Source: Lachnospiraceae bacterium
GTDB taxonomy: Bacteria > Bacillota > Clostridia > Lachnospirales > Lachnospiraceae
Reading direction: 5' to 3'
Assembly: GCA_017469405.1 (NCBI GenBank)
Contig: JAFUGL010000075.1
Coordinates: forward strand, 1-50,757
Length of the DNA: 50,757 nucleotides
The notes beneath the pieces were generated by a model. It ran no database searches. It was not told the DNA's origin and worked only from the letters and a program-made list of their open reading frames with translations. Positions 23,199-32,221 of this stretch are shown one piece after another (positions within the stretch are counted from its first letter, which is position 1; each line of letters opens with the position of its first letter). The translations under genes were made by a program, and so were the position numbers.

Positions 23199-24461
23199 AT
23201 GAAGAAAAAAAAGATAATTGCAGCATTACTCGCAGGAGCTATGTCGCTTTCGATGCTTACAGGCTGCAGCGAGAGTAGTACGAGTGATACGACAGAAAAT
23301 TCATATGATATATATGATGATACGGAAGACGGAGGCTATACACCGCTTACACCGATAACGCCGTCTCCTTCCGATAATACGGAAACACAGGTTGCAGAAC
23401 CGATTACCAATATCAATACAGCTGCATACAGCGGAATATTTGGTGAATTACAAACCGGATATGATCAGACCAGCGGCGTAGAGGTAGTTGAGGGCTTTGT
23501 ACCATACGGATGGACTATGGAGACCGCAGTAAACTGGAATACGGCAGATATGTCCTATCCGGGACAGGCGACAGTGGTATTTCAAAGTCCTGACGGACAG
23601 GCTACGGTTATTTATCAGACTTCATCCCACTATGAATTTTCATGGGACTCACTGGGACAGGTGGATGAGCCTGTTATAGATACCGTAAAGCGAGTGAAAA
23701 AGCAGCCTTATATGACAGCGGACGAATACATTTCGTATTTTATGGATACTTATTTTTCAACAGACCATACCCTGCTCTATCAGATGGAACAGCCGCAGGA
23801 GCTTATCGATTATGTAAATGGCAATCTCAATACAATGATTGCCTCCACAGAGCAGCAGCTTCAGATGGTTAATTCTGTTCCGGGCAATACCATGGGAAAT
23901 GACTATACACTTGCAGGTGCTGAGGCTACCGTAGGTTACAGACAGGATACACTTAACTATGACGGAATTACTTATTATACAGAGTCGATGGCAGTTAATT
24001 ATGCCTGTGAGATATTTTATGATGCTCAGGTATATCAGCTTACCTTTGATTCATGGGACAACGATTTTGTTATAATGTATGCGGCAACAAGCGAAGAAGC
24101 ATTTAATGAGTATTATAATTACTATAAAATGATATATGAAAATCTGGCAGTTATGCCGAGATTTGTATATCTTGTAAAAGCATACTCTGATCAGCTTTGG
24201 GCTATAAGACTTGATGCACAAAATACTTCCAACAGAGAGTTCAATGACATGCTCAATGATTACAGTGGTGCAACCGCAGCAGACAGATTTACCGAAAGCT
24301 GGAGTGACGTTATAACAGAGAGGGATTCGTATCAGTCTCTCGACGGAAGCGTAATAAAGACACCTCATGATGACGGTTCACTGTATCAAAACGGTGATCA
24401 ATATTATTACGGAGATCCGGGAAGTGAACCTACAGGCTGGACGCAGCTTCCTACACTTTGA
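23199..24461 (+). CDS. Lipoprotein of unknown function
   Basis: 420 residues. The N-terminus KKKKIIAALLAGAMSLSMLTGC is a lipoprotein signal with lipobox LTGC (Cys about 23), so the protein is lipid-anchored outside the membrane. A Thr/Ser/Pro-rich spacer follows (about 25-70), then a globular domain of about 300 residues with Tyr/Trp-rich strands (YGWTMETAVNWNT). A short C-terminal part includes 'FTESWSDVITERDSYQSLDG' and 'YYYGDPG'. I do not recognise the family. It lies 24 bases after array gene 5 with GAAAGGA ahead of the ATG, so it is likely co-expressed with the array. Confidence 0.85.
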   Translation: MKKKKIIAALLAGAMSLSMLTGCSESSTSDTTENSYDIYDDTEDGGYTPLTPITPSPSDNTETQVAEPITNINTAAYSGIFGELQTGYDQTSGVEVVEGFVPYGWTMETAVNWNTADMSYPGQATVVFQSPDGQATVIYQTSSHYEFSWDSLGQVDEPVIDTVKRVKKQPYMTADEYISYFMDTYFSTDHTLLYQMEQPQELIDYVNGNLNTMIASTEQQLQMVNSVPGNTMGNDYTLAGAEATVGYRQDTLNYDGITYYTESMAVNYACEIFYDAQVYQLTFDSWDNDFVIMYAATSEEAFNEYYNYYKMIYENLAVMPRFVYLVKAYSDQLWAIRLDAQNTSNREFNDMLNDYSGATAADRFTESWSDVITERDSYQSLDGSVIKTPHDDGSLYQNGDQYYYGDPGSEPTGWTQLPTL

Positions 24462-24541
24462 TAATGTTTTGTTTAGGATGTGACAAAGGTGTCTGTCAGG
24501 ATGATAGATCAGTCAAAAATATTTTGAAAGGAATACCGCTT

Positions 24542-26296
24542 ATGAAAAAAATTAGAAATAAAATTATATCCATGGGTATGATGGTTATGTTGAGCACTGC
24601 TTTATTATCGGGCTGCGGCAAAAAATCAGATGTAGATAATGAAGGTGTGAGATCAAAATGGGAGAATCAAAGAAATAATGATGGAGATACTCCGACGGAT
24701 GCAGAAAATGTAGCCACAGGCGGTGATGCATCTACGGAAGAACAGCAGGAGGAGCTTTCATTGCTTGCCTCCAAGGAGGTTTACACTGAAAATGATATAG
24801 TTTCCATAGCAGATGCTGCGGTAGGCGATTATGTTCGTTTTGGATATTTTGAGCAGGATGATGATTTTGAAAACGGAGCGGAGCCTTTGTCCTGGCTTGT
24901 GCTTGATGAGGAGGCAGACGGTTCTTTGGTGCTTATAACAGAGTATGTAATTGATTCACCATTATTTAATTATGACTGGGAGATGTGTACCTGGGATATG
25001 TGCGATGCAAGGGCTATGCTAAACGGTCCATTTTACAATTACGCATTTTCTAAGTCACAGCAGGATGCGATTCTTGAAACTACATTGTCCAATAAAGCAT
25101 ATTCCGATTATATACATGAAGAATACGATGAGAATCTCCAAAGATACTACAGTGATGAGCAGGTTGACTGCTATGACGGTGAAGATACGGTAGATAAGGT
25201 GTACTACCTTGATGTAGGCGAGGTAAGACAGTATATGCCTGAAATGAATGACAGATTTTCCATGCCGACAAAGTTTGCCAAAAACAGATTTCTGTGGACG
25301 ACAGACTATACACTTAGCGGTGAAGATGTGGCAGGATTCTGGACTCGTACCCCGGGAGTTCATAATACCTATTATTGCTATGCGTTAGGCTCGTTGGATG
25401 ATGGTACGGAAATGCCTTGTGTCGAGGTTACGGCAAGCTATATGGGTTCCAGACCTGTTATAAGAGTTGACAGAGCCAAGGCGGCAGCCTGTGAAAATGA
25501 GTTTTCAGATACGGCTGATGGTGGAATACTTAATCTTGATATGTCAGCTCCACTTGATTCGGGCTATGCTGATGCCATAAGAAATGCACAGGTGGGAGAT
25601 ATAATTACACTTGGCGCATTTGAACAGGATGATTTTTATTTTAACGGACCTGAGCCTCTTACCTGGAGAGTTCTTGCTATAGAAGACGGTAAGATGCTTG
25701 TAATAACAGAGTATGGAATTGAACATTGTAAGTACCTTGAGATAAATGATAGTAAAAAAGATGATGAGGGAGAGTGGAGTAAGATTCAGTGGGAAGATGC
25801 TACCATAAGAGAGCAGCTTAACGGTGAGGATTATTATGATAAGATGTTCACTGATGCCGAGAAGGCTATTATTCTTGATACAACTGTTACAAATCCGGAG
25901 TATAACAGCTTTTGGGCAAGCCGCTACAGCTGGATGGAGGCAACTGCAGTTGCCGGAAATGATACGGTTGATAAGCTCTTCTGTCTTGACATAGATGAGG
26001 TAAATACTTACTTTGCTGACAGAGATGGATTTATGGAAGGACAGTTTACCGATTACGGATACAGTGACAGACTTGTGTATGCTACAAGGCATGCAAAGGG
26101 AAGCGGATGTTACTTTGCTGTAACCGAAAAGGGAGACGGTGCAACAGGAACATCACAGTGGTGGCTTCGTTCACCAAGTGGATTTGCAAACAATGAGCAG
26201 TTTGTATCAATCATTGATGTTTATGGAAACTTCAACGGAAGCCAGCCTGATTTAGGAAATACTGTCAGACCGGCTATGTGGATTAATATACCGTAA
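24542..26296 (+). CDS. Lipoprotein with two DUF6273-like domains
   Basis: 584 residues from the ATG at 24542 (AAAGGA about 9 bases upstream). The N-terminal signal ends in lipobox LLSGC. Two related domains follow, about 85-310 and 345-584. Each opens with 'VGDYVRFGYFEQDDDFENG' or 'VGDIITLGAFEQDDFYFNG', continues through 'EPLSWLVLDEE' / 'EPLTWRVLAIE', and contains a 'LNGPFYNYAF' or 'LNGEDYYDKMF' block. The second ends in 'WWLRSP' and 'NTVRPAMWI'; the first ends similarly in 'SRPVIRV'. This is the DUF6273 pattern frequent in Lachnospiraceae surface proteins; its biochemical role is unknown. A perfect terminator follows, closing the array. Confidence 0.85.
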   Translation: MKKIRNKIISMGMMVMLSTALLSGCGKKSDVDNEGVRSKWENQRNNDGDTPTDAENVATGGDASTEEQQEELSLLASKEVYTENDIVSIADAAVGDYVRFGYFEQDDDFENGAEPLSWLVLDEEADGSLVLITEYVIDSPLFNYDWEMCTWDMCDARAMLNGPFYNYAFSKSQQDAILETTLSNKAYSDYIHEEYDENLQRYYSDEQVDCYDGEDTVDKVYYLDVGEVRQYMPEMNDRFSMPTKFAKNRFLWTTDYTLSGEDVAGFWTRTPGVHNTYYCYALGSLDDGTEMPCVEVTASYMGSRPVIRVDRAKAAACENEFSDTADGGILNLDMSAPLDSGYADAIRNAQVGDIITLGAFEQDDFYFNGPEPLTWRVLAIEDGKMLVITEYGIEHCKYLEINDSKKDDEGEWSKIQWEDATIREQLNGEDYYDKMFTDAEKAIILDTTVTNPEYNSFWASRYSWMEATAVAGNDTVDKLFCLDIDEVNTYFADRDGFMEGQFTDYGYSDRLVYATRHAKGSGCYFAVTEKGDGATGTSQWWLRSPSGFANNEQFVSIIDVYGNFNGSQPDLGNTVRPAMWINIP

Positions 26297-26331
26297 GGTG
26301 TTGAATTACTGATATTTGTTCTTACTGATAT

Positions 26332-26369
26332 AAAGTGTGTCACAGAAAGTTACTGTGACACACTTTTTT
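26332..26369 (+). terminator. Rho-independent terminator closing the array operon
   Basis: AAAGTGTGTCACAG and CTGTGACACACTTT form a perfect 14-base stem with a 7-base loop, followed by a T-run to 26369. It is 36 bases after the preceding stop codon. Confidence 0.92.
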
Positions 26370-26504
26370 GTTATTTTCTATGGAATTTATATATGAATTC
26401 TGTTAAAATAATAATAACTATGTGATTATGTTTTTTATTATTTATCGTGAATAAGTTGGTTGTATATATTTTATATATAACTGTAATAGAAAGGAAGAAG
26501 TGAT

Positions 26505-27428
26505 ATGATTAACACACTTATAAAAAATATTCAGGAAAAGAACGCACCTATAGTTGTAGGACTTGATCCGATGATGAATTATATTCCGGATCATATTCAG
26601 AAAAAGGCATTTGATGAGTTTGGAGAGACTTTAAAGGGAGCCGGCGAGGCTATATGGATTTATAATAAGGGAATAATAGATGCAACCTATGATTTGATAC
26701 CTGCTGTTAAGCCGCAGATTGCGATGTATGAGCAGTTTGGTATAGATGGGCTTATTGCATTTCATAAGACCTGTGCCTATGCAAAAGAGAAAGGACTTGT
26801 TGTAATCGGAGATATAAAGCGTGGTGATATAGGTTCAACCTCAACAGCATATGCAGTCGGACATCTTGGCAAGGTTAAGGTTGGCTCAAAGTCTTATGCA
26901 GGTTTTGATGAGGATTTTGTAACGGTAAATCCTTATCTTGGAACGGATGGTGTAAAGCCTTTTGTGGATATATGTAAGGAGGAAAATAAGGGTATATTTG
27001 TTCTTGTAAAGACATCTAATCCTTCTTCAGGAGAATTCCAGGATAAGCTTGTTGATGGAAGACCTCTCTATGAACTTGTTGCCGAAAAAGTTACCATGTG
27101 GGGCAGCGAATGTATGGGTGATACATATAGCAATGTTGGCTGTGTTGTCGGGGCAACATATCCTGAAATGGGTAAAGTGCTTCGTAAACTTATGCCTAAA
27201 ACATATATTCTCGTACCGGGTTATGGTGCGCAGGGTGGAAAAGCAGAGGATTTGGTGCATTACTTTAATGATGACGGACTTGGTGCGATTGTTAATTCTT
27301 CAAGGGGAATTATAGCTGCATATAAGCAGGATAAGTATGCTTCTTTCGGAGAGGAAAATTATGCAGAAGCAAGTCGTCAGGCAGTAGTTGATATGATAGC
27401 AGATATAAATGGAGCACTTGGAAAGTAG
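26505..27428 (+). CDS. pyrF: Orotidine 5'-phosphate decarboxylase (long subfamily)
   Basis: 307 residues, matching the longer type-2 PyrF rather than the 230-residue form. The catalytic motif is 'VIGDIKRGDIGSTSTAY' (D-x-K-R-x-D). The phosphate-binding end carries 'LVPGYGAQGG' and 'GAIVNSSRGII'. It converts OMP to UMP. GAAAGGAAG lies ahead of the ATG at 26505. It opens the pyrF-pyrK-pyrD operon; the 208-base upstream region is very AT-rich, with several possible -10 elements but none I can single out. Confidence 0.97.
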   Translation: MINTLIKNIQEKNAPIVVGLDPMMNYIPDHIQKKAFDEFGETLKGAGEAIWIYNKGIIDATYDLIPAVKPQIAMYEQFGIDGLIAFHKTCAYAKEKGLVVIGDIKRGDIGSTSTAYAVGHLGKVKVGSKSYAGFDEDFVTVNPYLGTDGVKPFVDICKEENKGIFVLVKTSNPSSGEFQDKLVDGRPLYELVAEKVTMWGSECMGDTYSNVGCVVGATYPEMGKVLRKLMPKTYILVPGYGAQGGKAEDLVHYFNDDGLGAIVNSSRGIIAAYKQDKYASFGEENYAEASRQAVVDMIADINGALGK

Positions 27429-27444
27429 AAGGAGCAGATAAGAT

Positions 27445-28209
27445 ATGGATAAACTAAAAATGACTGCCAAGGTTATAAGGCAGGACGAGATAGCATATCA
27501 GATATATTCACTTGTATTATCTGCAAAGGAGATTGCAGATATAGCAAAACCGGGACAGTTTGTGAATCTTTATTCGGCAGATAAGAGCAGACTTTTACCG
27601 AGACCTATAAGTATATGTGAGATAGATAAGACTGCCGGCACCTTAAGACTTGTTTACAGAGTGGTAGGAGACGGTACAAAGGAATTTTCAACACTTACCT
27701 CAGATCACACAATTGAAGTGATGGGACCTTTGGGAAACGGATTCGCCTTAGAAGGTAAGAAGGCAATAATTATAGGTGGAGGAATCGGTATACCTCCTAT
27801 GCTTGAATTATCAAAGCAGCTTGACTGCGAAAAATCCATAGTTCTTGGTTTTAGGGATGAGGAATTTTTATCAGAGGAATTTGCTCCTTACGGAACGGTT
27901 TACAAATCAAGTGATGCGGGAAATATAGGCGTTAAGGGTACAGTTATGGATGCCATCAAAGAGTATGGCATAACCGGAGATGTAATATATGCCTGCGGAC
28001 CTCTTCCGATGCTTAGAGCTATATCTGATTATGCACTTGCAAATGGAATAGTTGCCCAGATTTCGATGGAAGAAAAAATGGCATGTGGAATTGGAGCATG
28101 TCTTGCATGCGTATGCAAATCAAAAGAAGTTGATGAACATTCAAAGGTCAATAATAAGAGAGTATGTAAGGAAGGACCAGTATTTTATGCCGGGGAGGTG
28201 GAGTTTTAA
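27445..28209 (+). CDS. pyrK: Dihydroorotate dehydrogenase electron-transfer subunit
   Basis: 254 residues. FAD-binding 'RLLPRPISICEID' and the NAD-binding Gly-rich 'IIIGGGIGIPPMLELSKQL' are followed by a C-terminal [2Fe-2S] motif C-G-x-G-x-C-x-x-C plus a later Cys ('ACGIGACLACVC ... RVCKEGPVF'). It passes electrons from PyrD to NAD+. The stop codon overlaps the pyrD start by one base (TAATG), indicating translational coupling. Confidence 0.97.
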   Translation: MDKLKMTAKVIRQDEIAYQIYSLVLSAKEIADIAKPGQFVNLYSADKSRLLPRPISICEIDKTAGTLRLVYRVVGDGTKEFSTLTSDHTIEVMGPLGNGFALEGKKAIIIGGGIGIPPMLELSKQLDCEKSIVLGFRDEEFLSEEFAPYGTVYKSSDAGNIGVKGTVMDAIKEYGITGDVIYACGPLPMLRAISDYALANGIVAQISMEEKMACGIGACLACVCKSKEVDEHSKVNNKRVCKEGPVFYAGEVEF

Positions 28210-29111
28210 TGAATACCAGAGTAAATATAGCAGGAGTAGAATTTAAAAATCCGATAACTGTTGCCTCCGGAACTTTTGGCTCCGGTATGGAATATGGGGA
28301 ATTTGTTGATTTGTCACTTCTTGGAGCTGTTACAACAAAAGGAGTTGCAAATGTGCCTTGGCCGGGTAATCCTACACCACGTATCGCTGAAACCTATGGT
28401 GGTATGATGAATGCGATAGGACTTCAGAATCCGGGTATAGATACATTTTGTAAAAGAGATATACCATTTCTTAAAACAAAGGATACCAAAATAATTGTAA
28501 ATGTATGTGGTAAAAGTGAAAGCGATTATGTTGAGGTAGTTGAAAGGCTTGGTGCTGAACCGGTTGATTTACTTGAGATAAATGTTTCGTGTCCAAATGT
28601 TAAAGAAGGTGGAATCGCTTTTGGACAGGATCCAAAGGCACTTTATAATATAACCAAAGCAGTAAAGGCTAAGGCAAAGCAGCCTATAATTATGAAGCTT
28701 AGTCCAAATGTGACAGACATTACAGAAATGGCTAAGGCTGCAGAAGATGCAGGAGCAGATGCACTTTCTCTGATTAATACCTTAACAGGAATGAAGATTG
28801 ATGTTAAGAAAAGAACTTTTGCAGTTGCCAATAAAACTGCAGGCGTATCAGGGCCTGCGATAAAGCCGATAGCAGTTCGTATGGTTTATCAGGTTGCTAA
28901 TGCTGTTAAGCTTCCGATCATCGGTATGGGTGGTGTTGCGACGGCTTATGATGCGCTTGAATTTATTATGGCTGGAGCATCAGCGGTGGCTGTTGGAACA
29001 GCTAATTTTCATAATCCTTATGCGACAGTGGAGATTATTAAGGGTATTGAAGAATATATGGTCGAAAATGGAATTGACGATATCAATGAACTAATAGGAT
29101 GTGTAAAGTAA
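28209..29111 (+). CDS. pyrD: Dihydroorotate dehydrogenase, class 1B catalytic subunit
   Basis: 300 residues. 'LLEINVSCPNVKEGG' contains the catalytic Cys of class 1 enzymes. 'PIIMKLSPNVTD' and 'IIGMGGVATAYDALEFIMAGA' form the FMN phosphate site. Together with PyrK it makes the NAD-dependent PyrDB complex oxidising dihydroorotate to orotate. It overlaps pyrK by one base. Confidence 0.97.
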   Translation: MNTRVNIAGVEFKNPITVASGTFGSGMEYGEFVDLSLLGAVTTKGVANVPWPGNPTPRIAETYGGMMNAIGLQNPGIDTFCKRDIPFLKTKDTKIIVNVCGKSESDYVEVVERLGAEPVDLLEINVSCPNVKEGGIAFGQDPKALYNITKAVKAKAKQPIIMKLSPNVTDITEMAKAAEDAGADALSLINTLTGMKIDVKKRTFAVANKTAGVSGPAIKPIAVRMVYQVANAVKLPIIGMGGVATAYDALEFIMAGASAVAVGTANFHNPYATVEIIKGIEEYMVENGIDDINELIGCVK

Positions 29112-29126
29112 TAAGGTGGCTATAAA

Positions 29127-29459
29127 ATGTCTATATTTAATAAAAAGAAAAAATATTATTTTTCAGATGACTCCATAGCCACTGATACTGTAATTGCATT
29201 TGTGCTTGGGGGTATCAGCCTTGTGGCTGAGCTTGCAGGAGTTATTTCTTCTGTTCGGACCAAAGGAAATGTTCCGGAGTTTATAGGAGTCTTATATGTT
29301 TGTGCTATTTTATTATCTATTTGCGGTATAGCATTTGCATGGTTTGGATTCAGTGCAGAAGAGGGAGGAGTAAAGAGCAAGAGGTGGTCGATATCTTTAA
29401 ATGTTTTTACACTTCTTGTACCGCTTTTTGTAATAGGTTTATATTTTTTTATAGATTGA
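29127..29459 (+). CDS. Small membrane protein of unknown function
   Basis: 110 residues with three hydrophobic segments: about 17-38 ('TVIAFVLGGISLVAELAGVI'), 50-72 ('EFIGVLYVCAILLSICGIAF') and 87-108 ('ISLNVFTLLVPLFVIGLYFF'). A basic N-terminus (KKKKYYFSDDS) and a short Glu/Gly loop between segments 2 and 3 complete it. No family is recognised with confidence. It follows pyrD by 15 bases with AAGGTGG ahead of the ATG, so it is probably transcribed with the pyr genes without an obvious role in the pathway. Confidence 0.8.
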   Translation: MSIFNKKKKYYFSDDSIATDTVIAFVLGGISLVAELAGVISSVRTKGNVPEFIGVLYVCAILLSICGIAFAWFGFSAEEGGVKSKRWSISLNVFTLLVPLFVIGLYFFID

Positions 29460-29543
29460 GTATGTTTTAGAACTATCGGTAGATATTTTTAATTATTTAA
29501 ATAATTAAAATGATAGATGAATTTATTATTGGGAAATGATTAT

Positions 29544-30134
29544 ATGGATGAACGACTAAAAAAACAGCTTGAATTTTTACTTGAGATAGATAAATCAAAA
29601 GAAGTCGGAAGACAGACTTATCTTGCTGATGGAAGCAGAAAGGAAAATGATGCAGAACATAGCTGGCATCTTGCCATTATGGCGATACTTTTGTCTGAGT
29701 ATGCAAATGAAGATATAGATGTTTTAAAAACTGTTTCCATGGTGTTAATACATGATCTGGTTGAGATTGATGCCGGAGATACATATGCATATGATGCCAT
29801 CGGTAATAAATCAAAGCGTGAAAGAGAGTTAAAGGCAGCAGACAGGATATTTAATCTTTTGCCAAAGGATCAGGCAATCAAGATGCGTGATCTTTGGGAG
29901 GAATTTGAAAGAGGAGATACTCCGGAGTCAAAATTTGCTTCAGCGCTTGATAAGACACAGCCGGTAATCTTAACTGACAAACAGGGTGGTAAGTCATGGC
30001 TGGAACATGGTGTTAAGAAAAGTCAGATATCAAAGAGAACCGAAAATGTTAAAGATGGTTCAAAAGAACTTGGAGAATTTGTGATTGAAGCGATAGAGAG
30101 TAATGTGAAAAAAGGGCATCTGAGGGATGAATAA
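29544..30134 (+). CDS. HD-domain hydrolase (YfbR-like 5'-deoxynucleotidase candidate)
   Basis: 196 residues from the ATG at 29544. The HD metal-binding pattern is clear: 'DAEHSWHLAIMA' (H), 'VLIHDLVEIDAGD' (HD) and a later Asp in 'SALDKTQPVI'. The spacing fits HD hydrolases of the YfbR/HDDC2 type that act on deoxynucleoside monophosphates, which would suit the pyrimidine/nucleoside neighbours (inference). An in-frame ATG at 29517 would add nine residues; I prefer 29544 because MDERLKKQLEFLL is a typical family start and GGGAAA precedes it, but neither ribosome site is strong. Confidence 0.85.
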   Translation: MDERLKKQLEFLLEIDKSKEVGRQTYLADGSRKENDAEHSWHLAIMAILLSEYANEDIDVLKTVSMVLIHDLVEIDAGDTYAYDAIGNKSKRERELKAADRIFNLLPKDQAIKMRDLWEEFERGDTPESKFASALDKTQPVILTDKQGGKSWLEHGVKKSQISKRTENVKDGSKELGEFVIEAIESNVKKGHLRDE

Positions 30135-30158
30135 TCAAAAATCATACAGGAGAATGAA

Positions 30159-32207
30159 ATGGACGAAACTATCAAGGAAAGAATTAAATTAAGTATCGAA
30201 AGAATGAGGTTTATAAAGAAGGATGCATATAGTGCGAGGTTCAAAGCTTATTTTAAGGAAGTCGCAGATTTTATATTATATGCTTATGACAATATTCCTA
30301 AAGCAAAGCTCATAAACAGATTAAGCTTTAATGAATTATATGAAATTAATCAGGAACTTTATGATGATATTCTGCCTGATAATTATGTGACGAGCTTTGC
30401 AAATCCTGACTATGCTGTAGAATTTTTAGGTGATGAATTTGGAAAAATTCTTTCTTTTTTATATTATGAAATAAGGGGAATAATTCCGTATCTTTACGAA
30501 GGAAGATATGAAGAATTTGCTGCAATAATTGAATTATTCCTTGAAATTTACAATATTTTCCTGGACCCTGAAATTGCAAATTATAAGTATGTTAAGGAAG
30601 CAATTTATTATCATATGTATGATTATGCAGATGTAATCGTCGCAAGGAGGACGCTTGAAACTATAAGTCCGGACTTTACATTTGCAACTGATATTATTAT
30701 GAACAGTGATTTGTCAGACCTTAGATATCTTTTTAAATACGGCGAATATATAAGTGAAAATGAAACGAAAACAGCTGAATATTTAAATAAGCTTTCAGAT
30801 AAAGAAGTAAAAGCTATGGCGAAGACCTATGTAGATGGTTTTATCAATGGCTTTAAGACTATGGGTATAGATATTACACCAAAAAAATCAGTAAATATCA
30901 GATATTCTATCGGTCAGGAAAGAATGGTAAAGTTTGCCATAGAAATGTTTAAAGAAAAGGGACTTTCGCCTGTTATTTTCAGATATGCAACAAGCCGAAT
31001 CAATAAGAAACTTACTATAAGAACAGGCTTTATATCGACATTTGCCAATCAGCAGTACGAATATGATCATAGGATGGATGAGGCGATTTTTATTGATAAG
31101 GCATTACTTGAAAGAAAACTGGAGGTCATAGAAGACACATATAAGAAAAATGAGAAAATGGCCGGAGAATATGCAGGACCGGCTGTTATCGAGACATTTG
31201 GTGAAAATCCATTCGAGCCTCAAATATGTGCAAATTCTATAAGACTTGATGAAAAGCAGCAAAAGCTTTTGCTTGATTTTCAGACCAGATCTGCCAATAT
31301 TACCAACAAATATATCCCAAGAGATAAGTACAGTTTTACTATAATTGCTTATCCTATTCCTGAAATCGGCGAAAATTTCGAAGAAATATTTTCAGAGGTT
31401 GTTAAGGTAAATACGCTTGACAATGAAATCTATAAGGATATTCAGGAACATATAATAAATGAGCTGAATAATGCAGAGTATGTGCATGTTCTTGGTACAA
31501 ATGGCAACAAAACAGATATTAAGGTTATGCTTCATAAGCTTGATAAGCCTGATAAGGAAACAAACTTTGAAAATTGCCTTGCGGATGTAAATATACCATT
31601 GGGTGAGGTGTTTACATCACCGGTTTTAACAGGAACAAATGGTGTATTAAATGTAAGTGAGGTATATTTGAATGAATTAAAATATATCAATCTTAATATA
31701 GAATTTAAAGATGGGAAAATGTATAAATACACATGTGATAACTTTGACAGACAGGAAGATAATAAGACTTTTATAGAAGAGAATCTTATGTTTAATCATG
31801 AGACCCTGCCTATAGGAGAGTTCGCAATAGGTACCAATACGGTGGCTTACGTAATGGCAAGAAAATTTAATATACTTAACAGACTACCGATTTTGATTGT
31901 TGAAAAAATGGGTCCTCATTTTGCAGTTGGTGACACATGTTATAGCTACAGTGAAGATATGAAATTATATAATCCTGATGGAAAGGAAATAATCGCAAAG
32001 GACAATGAGTGTTCAATACTTAGAAATTCCAATGATAAGACTGAACAAAAGCAGGCATATTTCAACTGTCATACCGATATAACGATTCCATATGAGGAGA
32101 TTGGCAGCATAACATCGGTTCATCCAAATGGAACTAAAGTGCTTATCATAAAGGACGGACGATTTGTTCTTCCGGGTACAGAAAAACTCAATGAAGCATT
32201 TGAATAA
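30159..32207 (+). CDS. M29-type aminopeptidase with a large N-terminal extension
   Basis: 682 residues, versus about 410 for ordinary M29 (AmpS/aminopeptidase T) enzymes. The C-terminal half contains the M29 metal ligands in order: 'GEVFTSPVLTGTNG' (Glu near 484), 'EFAIGTN' (Glu near 555), 'GPHFAVGD' (His near 587) and 'CHTDITI' (His/Asp near 638-640). These bind two metal ions and remove N-terminal residues from peptides. Residues 1-about 240 are a helical, Tyr/Asp/Glu-rich domain I do not recognise. CAGGAG precedes the ATG. Cytoplasmic; no signal peptide. Confidence 0.9.
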   Translation: MDETIKERIKLSIERMRFIKKDAYSARFKAYFKEVADFILYAYDNIPKAKLINRLSFNELYEINQELYDDILPDNYVTSFANPDYAVEFLGDEFGKILSFLYYEIRGIIPYLYEGRYEEFAAIIELFLEIYNIFLDPEIANYKYVKEAIYYHMYDYADVIVARRTLETISPDFTFATDIIMNSDLSDLRYLFKYGEYISENETKTAEYLNKLSDKEVKAMAKTYVDGFINGFKTMGIDITPKKSVNIRYSIGQERMVKFAIEMFKEKGLSPVIFRYATSRINKKLTIRTGFISTFANQQYEYDHRMDEAIFIDKALLERKLEVIEDTYKKNEKMAGEYAGPAVIETFGENPFEPQICANSIRLDEKQQKLLLDFQTRSANITNKYIPRDKYSFTIIAYPIPEIGENFEEIFSEVVKVNTLDNEIYKDIQEHIINELNNAEYVHVLGTNGNKTDIKVMLHKLDKPDKETNFENCLADVNIPLGEVFTSPVLTGTNGVLNVSEVYLNELKYINLNIEFKDGKMYKYTCDNFDRQEDNKTFIEENLMFNHETLPIGEFAIGTNTVAYVMARKFNILNRLPILIVEKMGPHFAVGDTCYSYSEDMKLYNPDGKEIIAKDNECSILRNSNDKTEQKQAYFNCHTDITIPYEEIGSITSVHPNGTKVLIIKDGRFVLPGTEKLNEAFE

Positions 32208-32221
32208 AGAGGAGAGATAAA

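Noticed and set aside
24458-24541. 28-residue N-terminal extension of the DUF6273-like lipoprotein
   Set aside because: It would bury the lipoprotein signal; the ATG at 24542 gives a normal signal with an SD upstream.
26370-26504. Riboswitch or pyrimidine attenuator before pyrF
   Set aside because: The region is AT-rich without a conserved fold or antiterminator/terminator pair that I can draw; the only strong hairpin belongs to the upstream gene.
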